A stretch of DNA of 64,000 nt from Lepus europaeus (GCF_033115175.1 NC_084850.1:105879939-105943938), one strand, 5' to 3'. Counted from the stretch's first letter, positions 46,240 to 57,875 are shown. The notes: a model not told the origin generated them from the letters alone. Made by a program: numbers and translations.

Positions 46240-46655
46240 AATGATGACATAGAGAAGATTGGATTTACTGTTGCCATTCAAGAAAGAATGAGTCATTTTT
46301 GTATTTGGGTCAGCTTGATTTATGCTATACTACTGATGAAACCTATTTGAAAGTACAAAGAGATAAGAAGTTGGGCATTTCCCTTCTTTTTTGTCATGTA
46401 TTCATTACCTAAAAACTAGTTTGAACATCATTCATTACTAAAATTGAATTTAGATTTTGCTTTTCCTCCTGGAAAACAGTGCATTGATTTGGATATTTTA
46501 CTAACACATTTCTGGAAGAAACAATTTAAATATACCACTTCACATTTCCCTTGGAATGTGTCAGATTTGCCATACTTTAAGGTTTGTTGCATAATAACCA
46601 TGTAATAAATACTAAAAGTCTGGTAATGCTATTTTTGGTTATTTCTGGGTAAATT
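46240..46655. other. Unique DNA, nothing recognised
   Basis: No gene or repeat recognised. Confidence 0.45.
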
Positions 46656-46680
46656 TTAAAAAATATTTATCTAAAGGAGT

Positions 46681-46758
<78 letters not shown>

Positions 46759-47029
46759 GAGAGAGAATCTTCCATTCCATCTGCTGGTTCACTTGCCAAA
46801 TGGCCACAACAGCTAGGACCAGGACAGACTGAAGCCAGGATCCAAGAGCTTCTTCCATGTCTCCCCAAGTGCAGGGGCCCAAGAAGTTGGACAATCTTCT
46901 GCTGTTCCCCCAGGCACATTACCAGGGAGCTGGTTTGGAAGTGGAGCAGCCAGGACTTGAACCAGTGCCCATATTTGATGCTGATGTCACAGATGGTGGC
47001 TTTACCAACTATACCACAGTGCCGACCCC
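46656..47029 (-). mobile_element. C SINE, minus strand, with expanded GA run
   Basis: Tail side AAAAAATATTTATCTAAAGG at left, head ending in 'cacagtgccgacccc' at right. The GA stretch has grown to about 80 bases, which makes this copy longer than usual. Confidence 0.9.
46688..46767. repeat. (GA)n microsatellite, about 80 bases
   Basis: Nearly pure GA with single C and GGAA interruptions, the longest simple repeat of the window. It arises from the GA-rich block of the SINE. Confidence 0.96.
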
Positions 47030-47530
47030 TCTTGGTACATTTTTACCCCAGAAGAATAATTGTTTTCCTTGATCTTTCTAAAGATTAACAGTCACATCAA
47101 TTTTCTTTCAATATCTAATCACCAATTAGAACACATGAAAAGTAGTAAACCAACGGTGTTTTTTGTATCTTTGTTTTCTTCTAGAGCAGATATCTAGGCT
47201 TATCTGTGCTTAGTTATTTTTAAAACAGTAAAAGATGCTTTGCTCAATGCAAATATAAAATGTTCCTTTACCAGATTTATGGAACTAGCACCTCATTTGC
47301 ATTTTTCAGCTCAGACATGACAAACATCCAAGCAATTTGGAACTGTTACTCATAAATTGTGTCCACTCTGGTGGACTAGTTCCTAAATTTCTGGAGCTGC
47401 TTCCCACTGGAGAATAAAATGAATTTTAAAATCTCATTCCATTTTACTGAACATAGTGCAAATGTTTATGAATATTCACTACAAAATTAGAGGTTATTGG
47501 AGCCTTACGATTTGAATTAATATGGAAATG
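47030..47530. other. Unique DNA, nothing recognised
   Basis: No gene or repeat recognised. Confidence 0.45.
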
Positions 47531-47537
47531 TAGATTT

Positions 47538-47831
47538 TTGCAGTTCTCCGATACTAAAAGAGCTATTGCTTTAGCGTCTGTGAAGAGAATATTGGGAAAA
47601 ATTCACCATCAGATGGGGGTAAATATGGGATTCCTTGAAAGTGGCAAGCAATTCAAAATGTTTGTAAATGCTGGCACACAGAACATTGGTGAAGAACCTA
47701 AGGGAGGCTTACCTGAGAGTCCTGAGATCAAATATGATATTGTTTTTCAAGTGTATGAAGAGCCAGTATTGAAAAGGAAGCATATTTTCTGTGTTGACTC
47801 TGAGAAGTCAGAACCAGTGTATATACTATGA
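47538..47831 (+). other. Unrecognised 97-codon ORF outside repeats
   Basis: An open frame beginning MQFSDTKRAIALASVKRILG and ending at a TGA where the mariner-type MITE begins. The composition is mixed (several KR, GG and EE pairs) and not the usual low-complexity pattern of the SINE-born ORFs. I recognise no family. There is no promoter, splice site or polyadenylation signal that I can defend around it. It may be a decayed exon, a pseudogene piece, or chance. Confidence 0.25.
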
Positions 47832-47880
47832 GGGTCCTTTAAAAACTTTCTGGAAAAATGGCATTAAAAGATTTGTTTTG

Positions 47881-48139
47881 GGGGCCTGGCGCTGTGGCAC
47901 AGCGGGTTAAAACCCTGGCCTGCAGTGCCGGCATCCCATATGGACACCGGTTCAAGTCCCAGCTGCTCTACTTCCAATCTAGCTCTCTGCTATGGCCTGG
48001 GAAAGCAGTGGAAGATGGCCCAAGTCCTTGGGCCCCTGCACCCACGTGGGAGACTTGAAAGAAGCTCCTGGCTCCTGGCTTCGGATCAGCTCAGCTCTGG
48101 CTGTTGTGGTCATTTGGGGAGTGAACCAGTGGATGGAGG

Positions 48140-48177
<38 letters not shown>

Positions 48178-48228
48178 CTCTACCTCTCTCTATAACTCTG
48201 TCTTTCAAATAAATAAATCTTTAAAAAC
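47881..48228 (+). mobile_element. C SINE, plus strand, inside MITE
   Basis: Head GGGGCCTGGCGCTGTGGCAC, B-box-like GGTTCAAGTCC at about 47,949-47,959, (CT)n at 48,142-48,175, tail AAATAAATAAATCTTTAAAAAC. AAAGATTTGTTTTG on the left and AAAGATTTATTTTG on the right are the target duplication. Confidence 0.95.
48142..48175. repeat. (CT)n microsatellite in a C SINE
   Basis: About 17 CT units. Confidence 0.95.
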
Positions 48229-48278
48229 AAAGATTTATTTTGGTGAAAACAATTTTTAAAATTCACATATAGTCTTTT

Positions 48279-48551
48279 TTTAAGTTGAAAGATAGAGGAC
48301 AGGGGCAGGTAGAGAGCTCCTATCTGCTGGTTCACTGCTGAAATGCCAGCAAGAGCCAGTGTTGGGCTGGCTGAAACTCAATCCTGGTCTCCCACATGAG
48401 TGGCAGGGACTCAATCACTTGAGCTGTTGCTGCTGCCTCCTAGGGACCACATTAATAGGAAGCTGGAGTCACAAGCTGCTTAAGCTGTTATTGAAGGCAA
48501 GCATTCCAGTATGGGGTGTTAACTGGCATGTTAGCAACTAGAGTAAACGCC
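48279..48551 (-). mobile_element. Old C SINE, minus strand, inside MITE
   Basis: 'ttaagttgaaagatagagg' tail side at left, 'aactggcatgttagcaactagagtaaacgcctt' head at right. It is diverged. Confidence 0.75.
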
Positions 48552-48596
48552 TTCCTCTGTAAATTTTTTCATAATATGAATTTTCCATGACCTTTA

Positions 48597-48696
48597 AAAA
48601 ATTATTTATTTATTTGAAAGGCAGAGTTATGGGGAGGGAGGAAGGTAATATATCTCTCTTATATCTTATATATCTATCTTATATATCATATCATGT

Positions 48697-48738
<42 letters not shown>

Positions 48739-48991
48739 CCATTCACTGCTTCACTCCCCAAATATTTACAATGGCCCGGATGGGGCCAGGCTGAAGCCAG
48801 GAAGCCTTGAACTCCATCCAGGTTTCCCACATGGGTGACAGGGGCCCAAGTACTTGGGCTATCTTCTGCTGCTTTCCCAGGTGCATTAGCAGGGGCTCCA
48901 TCAGAAGTAGAGCAGCTGGAACTTGAACTGGTGCTCATATGGTATGCCAGTGTTGCAGGCGGCTTAGCCTGTTGTGCCACAGCACCAGCCC
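48597..48991 (-). mobile_element. C SINE, minus strand, with a TA microsatellite
   Basis: ATTATTTATTTATTTGAAAGG at left, head 'gtgccacagcaccagccc' at right. The GA region was replaced by ATATCT-type and (TA)n repeats at 48,650-48,735. Confidence 0.9.
48650..48735. repeat. (TATC)n/(TA)n compound microsatellite
   Basis: Imperfect TATC/TATATC units, then an uninterrupted TA run from about 48,699 to 48,735. Confidence 0.93.
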
Positions 48992-49275
48992 AGTATGTTT
49001 CTTATGTTTCATATAGTCTTACTGTTTCTCTACTAAGGACTCTTTTTTAGTGTGGCTTACTACTGTAGCACTTCTTGCAACAAAACTATAGTTGAACAAT
49101 TGCAAACTGTACATACTATATGAAGTTTATATTCTGAATGGGTTTCTTATTTCTGTGTAGAATTTCATTATCTCACAGCGTCCTATAGATAAAGATTAAA
49201 TTCTATTCTTTTCTTTTGAAAAGAACAAAAAACACCAGGACCAAGAGGGTAACCAGTTCTTTCTAACTTTGTTTA

Positions 49276-49594
49276 TTTTATTTTTTCGCTGAAAATGTGC
49301 TTTATTTTTTAGAAAACTTTTATTTAATAAATATAAATTTTGAAAGTACTTTTAGATTATAGTGGTGTTTCCCCCCATAACCACCCTCCGACCCACAAAC
49401 CATGCCATCTCCTACTCCCTCTCCCATCCCATTCTTCATTAAAGTTCATTTTAATTATCTTTATATACAGAAGATCAGCTTTATATTGAGTAAAGATTTC
49501 AACAGCTTGCACCCACACAGACACAAGAAATATAAAGTACTGTTTGAAGACTAGTTTTACCGTTAATTCTCAAAGTACAACACATTAAGGACAA
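49276..49594 (-). mobile_element. Young-type L1 3' end, minus strand
   Basis: Antisense tail, C-rich tract at about 49,365-49,435 and 3' UTR to 'cattaaggaca'. CTAACTTTGTTTA at 49,263-49,275 and 49,595-49,607 is a perfect 13-bp target duplication. Confidence 0.93.
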
Positions 49595-49732
49595 CTAACT
49601 TTGTTTAACAGGAGCTGTCTGCTAAGGAGCTCTAAAGAAGGTGGTGCGTTTTCCACGTTGGGAAGTGTTCAGCTAGAAATGGCTGTTTCAGAGATGAAGT
49701 TTTTGGAATCTCTTCAGCTGGTTTAGGGTAAG

Positions 49733-50158
49733 TGTCTTAGATCATTTTCCTTTGTTGTAACAAAATACCTGAGGCTGGGTACTTTATAAAGGAAAGATGC
49801 TCATTTTGGTTTGTGGTTCTGGAAGTCCAAATGCATGGTGCTGGCATCTGCTCAGCTCCTTGTGAGGTACATATGCTGCTCATGTCATGGTGGAGAAGTG
49901 GAAAGGAGAAATGGTCCGGTGTCTGTGGACTGAGTATGTATGCAAGAGGAAGCTGAGGAAGTCATGCTTGATTTCTAACTGTACTCATGCGATCACTATC
50001 CCACATTTGTGAGAACTAAATGAATCACTTCATGAGGATGAAAGCCCTATGACCTCACTACCTCTTAAAGTTTCTGCCATCTCTTAACACAACTACATTG
50101 GAAACTAAGCCTCAATATGAGTTTTAATGGGGGAAAATTATATTCAAACTATAGCAGT
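49733..50158 (-). mobile_element. MaLR LTR (MST-like), minus strand, solo
   Basis: 'cctttgttgtaacaaaatacctgaggctgggtactttataaaggaaag', 'ggtgctggcatctgctcagctcc' and 'gggggaaaattatattcaaactatagca' are the start, middle and end of an antisense MST-type LTR. At about 425 bases it is full length. No internal retroviral sequence adjoins it. Confidence 0.88.
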
Positions 50159-50159
50159 A

Positions 50160-50539
50160 GGATTAACTAATTTCTGGAGTCATTTTCTTACTCTATATTT
50201 TATTGTGTTTAATTTATAACCTCAACCCCATCCCCACATTGAAGTAGTCAATATATGGTAATTATTTTTAGGATCTAATTTTATAGATCATTTTAATAAG
50301 GATAGCCAGTTATTAGTTCCTTGTACTTCAGATTTCTGTATAACAAAATGTGTTGCAATATTAATTATAAAAAGTAATGATACTGTTACTATGTATAACA
50401 TATAAGGTATATATATATATATATGTGCAAATATATTTCCCATATACAACAACAAATAGAATCATGTCACCCAATAATAAGCCAAACATAAAGTAACAAA
50501 CATGTATAAAGAAATTTAGATACTTTACAGAAGGACTTT
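50160..50539. other. Unique DNA with a short (TA)n run at about 50,408-50,424
   Basis: Nothing else recognised. Confidence 0.5.
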
Positions 50540-50555
50540 AAGAAACATTTGTTTT

Positions 50556-50872
50556 GGGCCCGGCACCGTGGCTCACTTGGTTAATCCTCCGCCTGCGACA
50601 CCAGCATCCCATATGAGCACCGGGTTCTAGTCCCGGTTGCTCCTCTTCCAGTCCAGCTCTCTGCTGTGGCCCGGGAGGGCAGTGGAGGATGGCCCAAGTG
50701 CTTGGGCCCCTGCACCTGCATGGGAGACCAGGAGGAGGCTCCTGGCTCCTGGCTTCAGATTGGCGCAGCTCAGGCCGTGGTGGCCATTTGGGGAGTGAAC
50801 CAATGGAAGGAAGACCTTTCTCTCTGTCTCTTTCTCTCTGTCTGTAACTCTATCTGTCAAATAATAAAAAAA
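50556..50872 (+). mobile_element. C SINE, plus strand
   Basis: Head GGGCCCGGCACCGTGGCTCAC, A-box-like TGGCTCACTTGGTTAATCC, B box GGTTCTAGTCC at about 50,625-50,635, tail AATAATAAAAAAA. AAGAAACATTTGTTT flanks it on both sides (50,540-50,554 and about 50,873-50,887). Confidence 0.95.
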
Positions 50873-50889
50873 AAGAAACATTTGTTTAA

Positions 50890-51505
50890 ATGGAAAGGTA
50901 TACCTTGTTCTGGATTAGGAAGAAAATGGATAAATTTGATATGAATCTAACTATAAACTCAGTATCATTTTTGGGAAAGTAAAATAAAATGAATCTCATA
51001 ATAGTCTGGAAATATAAATAATGAAATGTCAATCAAGAAAAATAAGGATAAAGAGGAATAAGAGGAGGCAATTTGTACCAATTGTCAAAATATATAAAGG
51101 CACCATAATCAAAGCTTTACTTAGGAATAGACAAGTGATTCAAAAGAACAGAATAAAGAGCCTAGAAACTGATCTAAATAAATGTAAGTATTAGTAGCTG
51201 GTAAATATGATGCTTTATCTCTGTGGGGAAATAATATATTATTTAATAGGTGGTAGTAGTAAATTTAAATAGTTCAAAAAACATAACATTCAATCCCTAC
51301 TTCATGCCTTAAATTAATTTCTAATACATCATTTTATTTACATAAAATATAGAAGAATAAAATACTATAAGAAAATATAGATGATTTGGGGAATATTTTT
51401 TAAAACATGACCAAAAATTAAAACAAAAAACATAAAAGTTACCTCACCAGAGAAAAAAGTAGAAGAGTGACAAATTAAGTTTAGCCATATAAAAGTAATA
51501 CTTTG
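50890..51505. other. Unique AT-rich DNA, nothing recognised
   Basis: No gene or confirmed repeat. Confidence 0.45.
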
Positions 51506-51818
51506 GGGCTGGCATTGCGGCACAGTGAGCTAAGCAACCACCTGTGACACTGGTATCCCATATTTGAGTCTCCATTTAAGTCCTGGCTGCTCTGTTTCCA
51601 ATACAGCTCCCTGCTAATGTGTCTGGGAAGGTAGGGGATGATGGCCTATGTGCCTGAGCCTCTGTCACACCTGCATTGAGTTCCTGGTTCCTGGCTTTGG
51701 CCTGGTTCAGCCCTGGATGTTGCTGCCATTTAGGGGAGTGAACTAACAGATGGAAGATTGATTCATTCATTCTCTCTCTCTCTCTCTGCCTTTCAAATAA
51801 ATAAAATAAATATTTTTT
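51506..51818 (+). mobile_element. C SINE, plus strand
   Basis: Head GGGGCTGGCATTGCGGCACAG, tail TTTCAAATAAATAAAATAAATATTTTTT. AAAGTAATACTTT before and AAAGCAGTAGTTT after it mark the target site. Confidence 0.92.
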
Positions 51819-51884
51819 AAAAGCAGTAGTTTGATTCATGAAAATAAAATCACAAGAGAAATAAAAACTGGAGAGGACTTGTAG

Positions 51885-51896
51885 CATATATATATA

Positions 51897-51937
<41 letters not shown>
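51885..51937. repeat. (TA)n(TG)n(TA)n microsatellite
   Basis: An AT run, TGTGTGTGTGTA and a long AT run in sequence. Confidence 0.95.
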
Positions 51938-51939
<2 letters not shown>

Positions 51940-52217
51940 GGTATAAAACCTACTTTATTAAGAAGTTCTAACAATAAGAAAAATATGAACAGTTCTAATG
52001 AAAGATAAGCAAAGAATTATAAAGGGACATTTAAGTATAAAAATACAAATGACTAATCAAATCATGAAAAGATGTTTAATGTGACTAATAAGTTAGAACA
52101 AAACAAAAAAAAATTTCATTTAGCAGGTTCCTAACGTGATTTTTCTCAACTTTTTGAAGTATTGGAAAATATTCATACTTAAGCTGTTGGTAGAGTATAA
52201 ATTGTGGCAAAATTCTT

Positions 52218-52568
52218 TTTTTTCCTTTTTTTTTAATTTTTGACAGGCAGAGTGGACAGTGAGAGAGAGAGACAGAGAGAAAGGTCTTCCTTTTGCTGTT
52301 GGTTCACCCTCCAATGGCCGCCGCGGTAGTGCGCTGTGGCCGGCGCACCGCGCTGTTCTGATGGCAGGAGCCAGGTGCTTCTCCTGGTCTCCCATGGGGT
52401 GCAGGGCCCAAGCACTTGGGCCATCCTCCACTGCACTCCCTGGCCACAGCAGAGAGCTGGCCTGGAAGAGGGGCAACCGGGACAGGATCGGTGCCCCGAC
52501 CGGGACTAGAACCCGGTGTGCCGGCGCCACAAGGCAGAGGATTAGCCTAGTGAGCCGCGGCGCCGGCC
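52218..52568 (-). mobile_element. Young GC-rich C SINE, minus strand, full length
   Basis: T-rich tail at left, GC-rich block at about 52,317-52,355, antisense B box GGACTAGAACC at about 52,502-52,512, head ending GGCGCCGGCC. AATTGTGGCAAAATTCTT stands at 52,200-52,217 and at 52,569-52,586 without a mismatch, an 18-bp target duplication. Confidence 0.97.
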
Positions 52569-53752
52569 AATTGTGGCAAAATTCTTATAGGGCAATTTAA
52601 CAATGTTCATAAAATTTAAAAATTAAAATGCATTTGTAATTTGGTGTAACAATTTTAGCACCAGGTTTACACATTAGAAAATCTCTGAAGTATCTCAAAT
52701 ATGTCCATTGTGGCCATAACCTTTATAACCCTACATAGACTGGGATACTTGGCTGCTATGGGGTAGATACAGATATGCTGATGTGGAATGACCTCTAAGA
52801 TGAATTTTCTATTTATTTCTATTCTTTGCAAGATGGTTTATTGAGGACCAACTTGAGCTAGCAGTATTCTTTTGTTTTTTTCTCCCCAGCTTTTTCAGAT
52901 ATAATTGACAAATAAAACTTGTATGTGTTTAAGGTATACAATGTGATGTTTTGATGTACATGTGAAATGACTGTTTCTATCAAGCTACTGAATATATTCA
53001 TCCATTTCACGTAGTTGTAACTTGTTGTATGTGGTAAGAACACTAAAGACCTACTTGGTGGCAAAATTCAAGTGTACAAAAGAATATTATCAACTGTGGT
53101 CATTATGGTGTATGTTAGATATCCAGAACTTAGTTATGCTGCATAACTGATACTTTCTTCCCTTTGACCAATACCTTATTTACCCTGACTCCCTCCTCCA
53201 GTCCTAGGCAAACACCGCTTTACTCTTTGTATGAGCATGCTTTTTTAGGTTTCCCATATAGATAAAATAAAGCATGCAGAATTTGTTTTTTTGTGTCTGG
53301 CTTATTTCTCTTAGTATAATATCTTCTATGTTCATCCATATTGTTGCAAATGGCAAGCTTGCTTTCTTTCATGATGCTGAATAATATATATATGAATATC
53401 ATATTTTTCCATTTATTAATTGATAGACACTTAGGCTGTTTCTATATCTTGGCTATAATAAATAATGCTTCAGTGAACATGAGAGTGCAGTTGATCTCTT
53501 CAACATTCTGTTTTCAGTTACTTCTTTGGGCATATGGTATTTCTATTTTTAAGTTTTTGAGGGACTTCCATAGTGTTCTTCATAACATCTGTATTGGTTT
53601 ACATTCTCACCACTGGTGTACATCTTCATTTCCTTTGTGACCGTTTCTCTTCATTTCTCTTTTCTCTACTTCGTCACTAATACTTGTCATCTATTGTCTT
53701 TTTGATAATAGCCATTCTGGCAAATATAATATGATATCTGATTGTGGTTTTA

Positions 53753-54101
53753 TTTTTTTTTTATTTTTATTTTTTGACAGGCAGAGTGGACAGTGAGAGA
53801 GAGACAGAGAGAAAGGTCTTCCTTTTGCCGTTGGTTCACCCTCCAATGGCCGCCACGGTAGCGCGCTGCGGCCGGCGCACCGCGCTGTTCCGATGGCAGG
53901 AGCCAGGTGCTTATCCTGGTCTCCCATGGGGTGCAGGGCCCAAGCACTTGGGCCATCCTCCACTGCACTCCCTGGCCACAGCAGAGAGCTGGCCTGGAAG
54001 AGGGGCAACCGGGACAGGATCGGTGCCCCGACCGGGACTAGAACCCGGTGTGCCGGCGCCGCAAGGCAGAGGATTAGCCTGTTGAGCCACGGCGCCGGCC
54101 A
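53753..54101 (-). mobile_element. Young GC-rich C SINE, minus strand, full length, inside L1
   Basis: On the minus strand the A box TGGCTCAACAGGCTAAT is at 54,073-54,089 and the B box GGTTCTAGTCC at 54,035-54,045. The tail is T-rich on this strand. TGATTGTGGTTTTA at 53,739-53,752 and 54,102-54,115 is a perfect target duplication. By eye it differs from the copy at 52,218 at only about nine bases and one 2-base gap over some 330. Confidence 0.97.
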
Positions 54102-54613
54102 TGATTGTGGTTTTAATTTTTACTTCCTGTATTTAATGTTGAACATGTTTTCATAGACTTGTGGACCATTTGTATATCTTCTTTGAAGAAGTGCCTATTT
54201 AGATATTTTGTTCATTTTATTATTGCATTATTTGTTTTTGTGCTATTGTGTTGAATTCCTTATACATTTTGAGTGTTAACTCCTTATCAGATGTCTGGTC
54301 TGCAAATATTTTTCCATCCTATATATTATCTCTTCATTTTGTTGATAGTTTCCTTTGTTATGAAGAAACATTTTAATTTGTTACATTTCCACTTGTCTGT
54401 TTTTGCTTTTGTTGTGTGTGTTTTGGGTGTCATATCCAAAAATATCATTGACCACACCAATGTCAATGTTAGTCTCTTCTGACTGAATTATTTTAAACAA
54501 CCTGTCTGAGTTAGTTCACAGATTCTTTCTTATGCTTGACTGATTATACTGTGGAATCTCTCTATTGCATTTTTTGATTTCATTCTTCATTTCCAGAATT
54601 TCTATTTGGTTCT

Positions 54614-54942
54614 TTTTTTAAGATTTATTTTATTTATTTGAAAGAAATAGTTACAGAGAGAAGTAGATACAGAGAGAGAGAGGTCCTCCATCCGCTGGCT
54701 CACTCCCCAGATGGCCACAATGGCCACAGCTGCGCAGATCCGAAGGCAGGAGCCAGGAGCCTCCTCCGGGTCTCCCACGTGGGTGCAGGGGCCCAACAAC
54801 TTGGGCCATCCTCCACCACTTTCCCAGGCCACAGTAGAGTGCTGGACCGGAAGAGGAGCAGCTGAGACTAGAACCAGTGCCCATATGGGATGCCGGCGAC
54901 TCAGGCCAGGGCTTTAACCCGCTGCACCACAGCGCTGGACCC
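54614..54942 (-). mobile_element. C SINE, minus strand, inside L1
   Basis: TTTTTTTAAGATTTATTTTATTTATTTG at left, head ending in 'cacagcgctggacc' at right. TGGTTCT followed by a T run stands on both sides. Confidence 0.93.
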
Positions 54943-56103
54943 TGGTTCTCTTTTTAAAAAAGTTTTCATTGGACTTCTCATTTTGTTCATACATAATTTT
55001 CCTGATTTAATTGAGTTATCTATCTGTGTTTTCTTGTAGATCACTGTGCTTCCTTAAAATAATTACTTCAAATTCTTTATCAGGCAATTCATAAATCACA
55101 ATTTCTTTGTTCTTGGTTACTGAAACATTACTGCATTCCTTTGGTCGTATCAGGTTTACTTGATTTTTTCATGTTCCTTGAAATGTTGTGTTACTGTATT
55201 CACATTTGAAAAAATCATCTCCTCCAGTTTTTGCTGTTTGGGTTTGGGAGAGAAAGACCCATACCAAATAGATCAGCTCAGGAATCTGGGTCACTGAGAT
55301 TTTTTTTCTATGGGCATGCCAACTTCACTCCTTTTATTGTCTCATGGGAGAGAAGAGTTTGAAATGTATTTCTTCTCTTGATTCTGCAAAGCTGGTCCAG
55401 GTGCTGTGGCTGTCCTAGTTATTTTCCCTAGGTTAGTGTCCTGAAGTGTTCAATGTGCAACACCTTCTTCCAGTCTCTACAGAGTTCAGATGGCTGTCTA
55501 TGTGTGCTTGTGCAAGATCGGCAGTCTTGTGTGTACCATGTATGGGGGTCCTGTGCAGGGGGTCAGCTAAGATGGGGAGTGGTACACGGAATGTTTGGGG
55601 CCAGTTTCACTCAGAAACTATTTCCGTCAGCCTGCGGTTGATGCATCCTATGATGATTTTTTGGTAAAGTTTGTGAGGTGGTTACAAGAGACTGTAGTCC
55701 TTTGTTCAGTTCCTCACCCGAGTCTCTGTGTGTCAAATCCCTTTTCCTCTGCTCCTAGCTATCTCTGGATTGTTTAGCCATGCCAATTCCCTCACTGACC
55801 TGGCTAAGGTGATGTAGAAATTGGTCTCTTGGGCAGTGTCCCACATGGCTGGAGAATTTGAATGTTCACTAGATTCTTACTTTTCCCCACTGGAGAAATT
55901 GCAGATTGAGGGGATCTCCCTTGGCAGTGGACTATGCTGTTTTGGAGGTGGGTCAGTGAAGGTGAAGTACAACTGTTCTTATCCTATTCAATACTTATAT
56001 TCACTGACTTTTCCCCCAATAGAGTGTTATGACATCCCTGGCTACTTCAAAGGTCTTCTTGTCTATGAACAGTTGTTAAATTAGTCTTTGTTTTGGGAGT
56101 ATT

Positions 56104-57020
56104 TTTTAATTTTTTTAACTTTTATTTAGTAAATATAAATTTCCAAAGTACAGTTTATGGATTACAATGGCTTTCCCCCCCCATAACTTCCCTTCCACTC
56201 ATACCCCTTCCATCTCCCGCTCCCTTTCCCATTCCATTCACATCAAGATTCATTTTCAATTATCTTTATATACAGAAGATTGATTTAGTATGTATTAACT
56301 AAAGATTTCATCAGTTTGCACCCACACAGAACATAAAGTGTAAAATACTTTTTCAGTACTAGTTACAGCATTACTTCACATTGGACAACACATTAAGGAC
56401 AGATCCCACATGAGGAGTAAGTACACAGTGACTCCTGTTGTTGACTTAACAATTTGACACTCTCGTTTATGGCGTCAGAAATCTCCCTAGGCTCTAGTCA
56501 TGAGTTGCCAAGGCTATGAAAGCCTCTTGAGTTCGCCGATTTGGATCTTATTCCGACAGGGTCATAGTCAAAGTGTAAGTTCTCTCCTCCCTTCAGAGAA
56601 AGGTACCTAGGTACCTCCTTCTTTGATGGTCCCGTTCTTTCTACTGGGATCTCACTCGCAGAGATCTTTCATTTAGGTGGTTTTTTTTTTTTTTGCCAGA
56701 GTGACTTGGCTTTTCATTCCTAAAATACTCTCATGGGCTCTTCAGCCAGATCTGACTGCCTTAAGGGCTGATTCTGAGGCCAGAGTGCTATTTAGGACAT
56801 CTGCCATTCTATGAGTCTGCTGTGTATCCCGCTTCCTGTGTTGGAGCATTCTCTCCCTTTTTGATTCTATCAGTTAGTATTAGCAGACACTAGTCTTGTT
56901 TGTGTGATCCCTTTGACTCTTAGACCTATCAGTGTGATCAATTGTGAACTGAAATTGATCACTTTGACATGGCATTGGTACATGCAACTTTGATGGGATT
57001 GTATTGGAATCCCCTGGCAC
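56104..57020 (-). mobile_element. Young L1 3' end, minus strand (0.9 kb)
   Basis: Antisense tail and C-rich tract at left, then about 700 bases more of 3' UTR, ending 'attggaatcccctggcac'. TGTTTTGGGAGTATT at 56,089-56,103 and 57,021-57,035 is a perfect 15-bp target duplication, so the right end is a true 5' truncation. No ORF2 is included. Confidence 0.95.
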
Positions 57021-57035
57021 TGTTTTGGGAGTATT

Positions 57036-57875
57036 AGAGATGAAAATTCCTATTCTCTCATGTTACTAATGGCCATGTGAGCTAGCACTTTTCTAAGCTC
57101 ACTAGCTATCATGATGAATGAAATGGGAAAGCCCTAGCCTTCAAAGTACTTGCATTCCAATTGGCAAAAAGATAATTTTAGATAGTAAGAGTTTTCTTGA
57201 AAAGTGTAAAACAAACTAATTGGGTAGACTGATGGAGAGGGACCCAAGGGAATAAATTTCAATTTTCGTTTTTAGATTCTTCTGCATTGTTTACATTGTT
57301 TGCTAGCTGTAGAATTTTTTTTCATTTAATTATGAAAATAAGAATAAAAGAAGGCTTTATGTGATTGTAGAAGAGATGAATTTCTCTGTTGTTGAGACAA
57401 AAATATAAAATAAGGAAGTATCTAGGTTAAAATGTCTAACTCTGGAAATAAATATGATGTTTTGATTTTTGTTTTCTGTTTCTTTTTGTTTTATAAGAAA
57501 TGTACCATTAACTCTGGCAGTTTTTACGTTCCTTATGGGAACTGAGAAAATTTAGTTGAGAGAATCCCTTAAGTGACTTAAATTATGGGAGTCAGTTCCT
57601 AGCTCTCCTGGTAGTGTTTAGAAAAGCTCCTTCAACCTTTATAGCACCCCTTTGACAAATGAATCCCTTTCATCATTTAAAAATATTGTGCAATATAACA
57701 CAGAGAAAATTGCATAAAACCTAAATATATGACTTAACAACTTGCTGTAAAACAAACACTGTATCAATGTTCCACAGGTCAAGAAAGAGAAACTTGCCAG
57801 AAGCTTTCTGTGCACTGCTTCTGGATAATAATCCACTGTCTCCCCCTGTTCCCAAAAGGGGCACACAGATGAACT
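57036..57875. other. Unassigned DNA; L2-like scrap at about 57,075-57,260
   Basis: 'cacttttctaagctcactagctatcatgatgaatgaaatgggaaagccctagcc' is compatible with an antisense L2 end. The remainder shows nothing. Confidence 0.35.

Larger units (their letters stand above)
47829..48596. mobile_element. Mariner-type MITE broken by three C SINEs
   Basis: The left end 'gagggtcctttaaaaactttctggaaaaatgg' (47,830-47,861), middle 'ttttggtgaaaacaatttttaaaattcacatatag' (48,237-48,272) and right end 'tttttcataatatgaattttccatgacctttaaaaa' (48,561-48,596) join to give a short element of the type seen at 44,308. SINEs lie at 47,881-48,228, 48,279-48,551 and, in its right end, 48,597-48,991. Confidence 0.75.
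52870..56088 (-). mobile_element. Ancient L1 (L1M type) with internal deletion, minus strand
   Basis: At left is the 3' UTR ('cagatataattgacaaataaaacttgtatgtgtttaaggtatacaatgtg'). Next is the antisense end of ORF2 (about 53,280-54,460, 'ctggcttatttctcttagtataatatcttctatgttcatcc'). From about 54,480 on it is L1 5'-region text ('ggaatctctctattgcattttttgatttcattcttcatttccag'). ORF1 and most of ORF2 are missing between. Two SINEs lie inside, and a young L1 is inserted at its right end. Confidence 0.68.

Noticed and set aside
46688-46767. CRISPR-like or satellite array
   Set aside because: It is a dinucleotide run without spacers, in a mammalian repeat-rich region.
54035-54089. tRNA gene (A and B boxes)
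   Set aside because: The boxes belong to the tRNA-derived head of the C SINE. No cloverleaf with acceptor stem is formed, and the same head recurs in dozens of copies.
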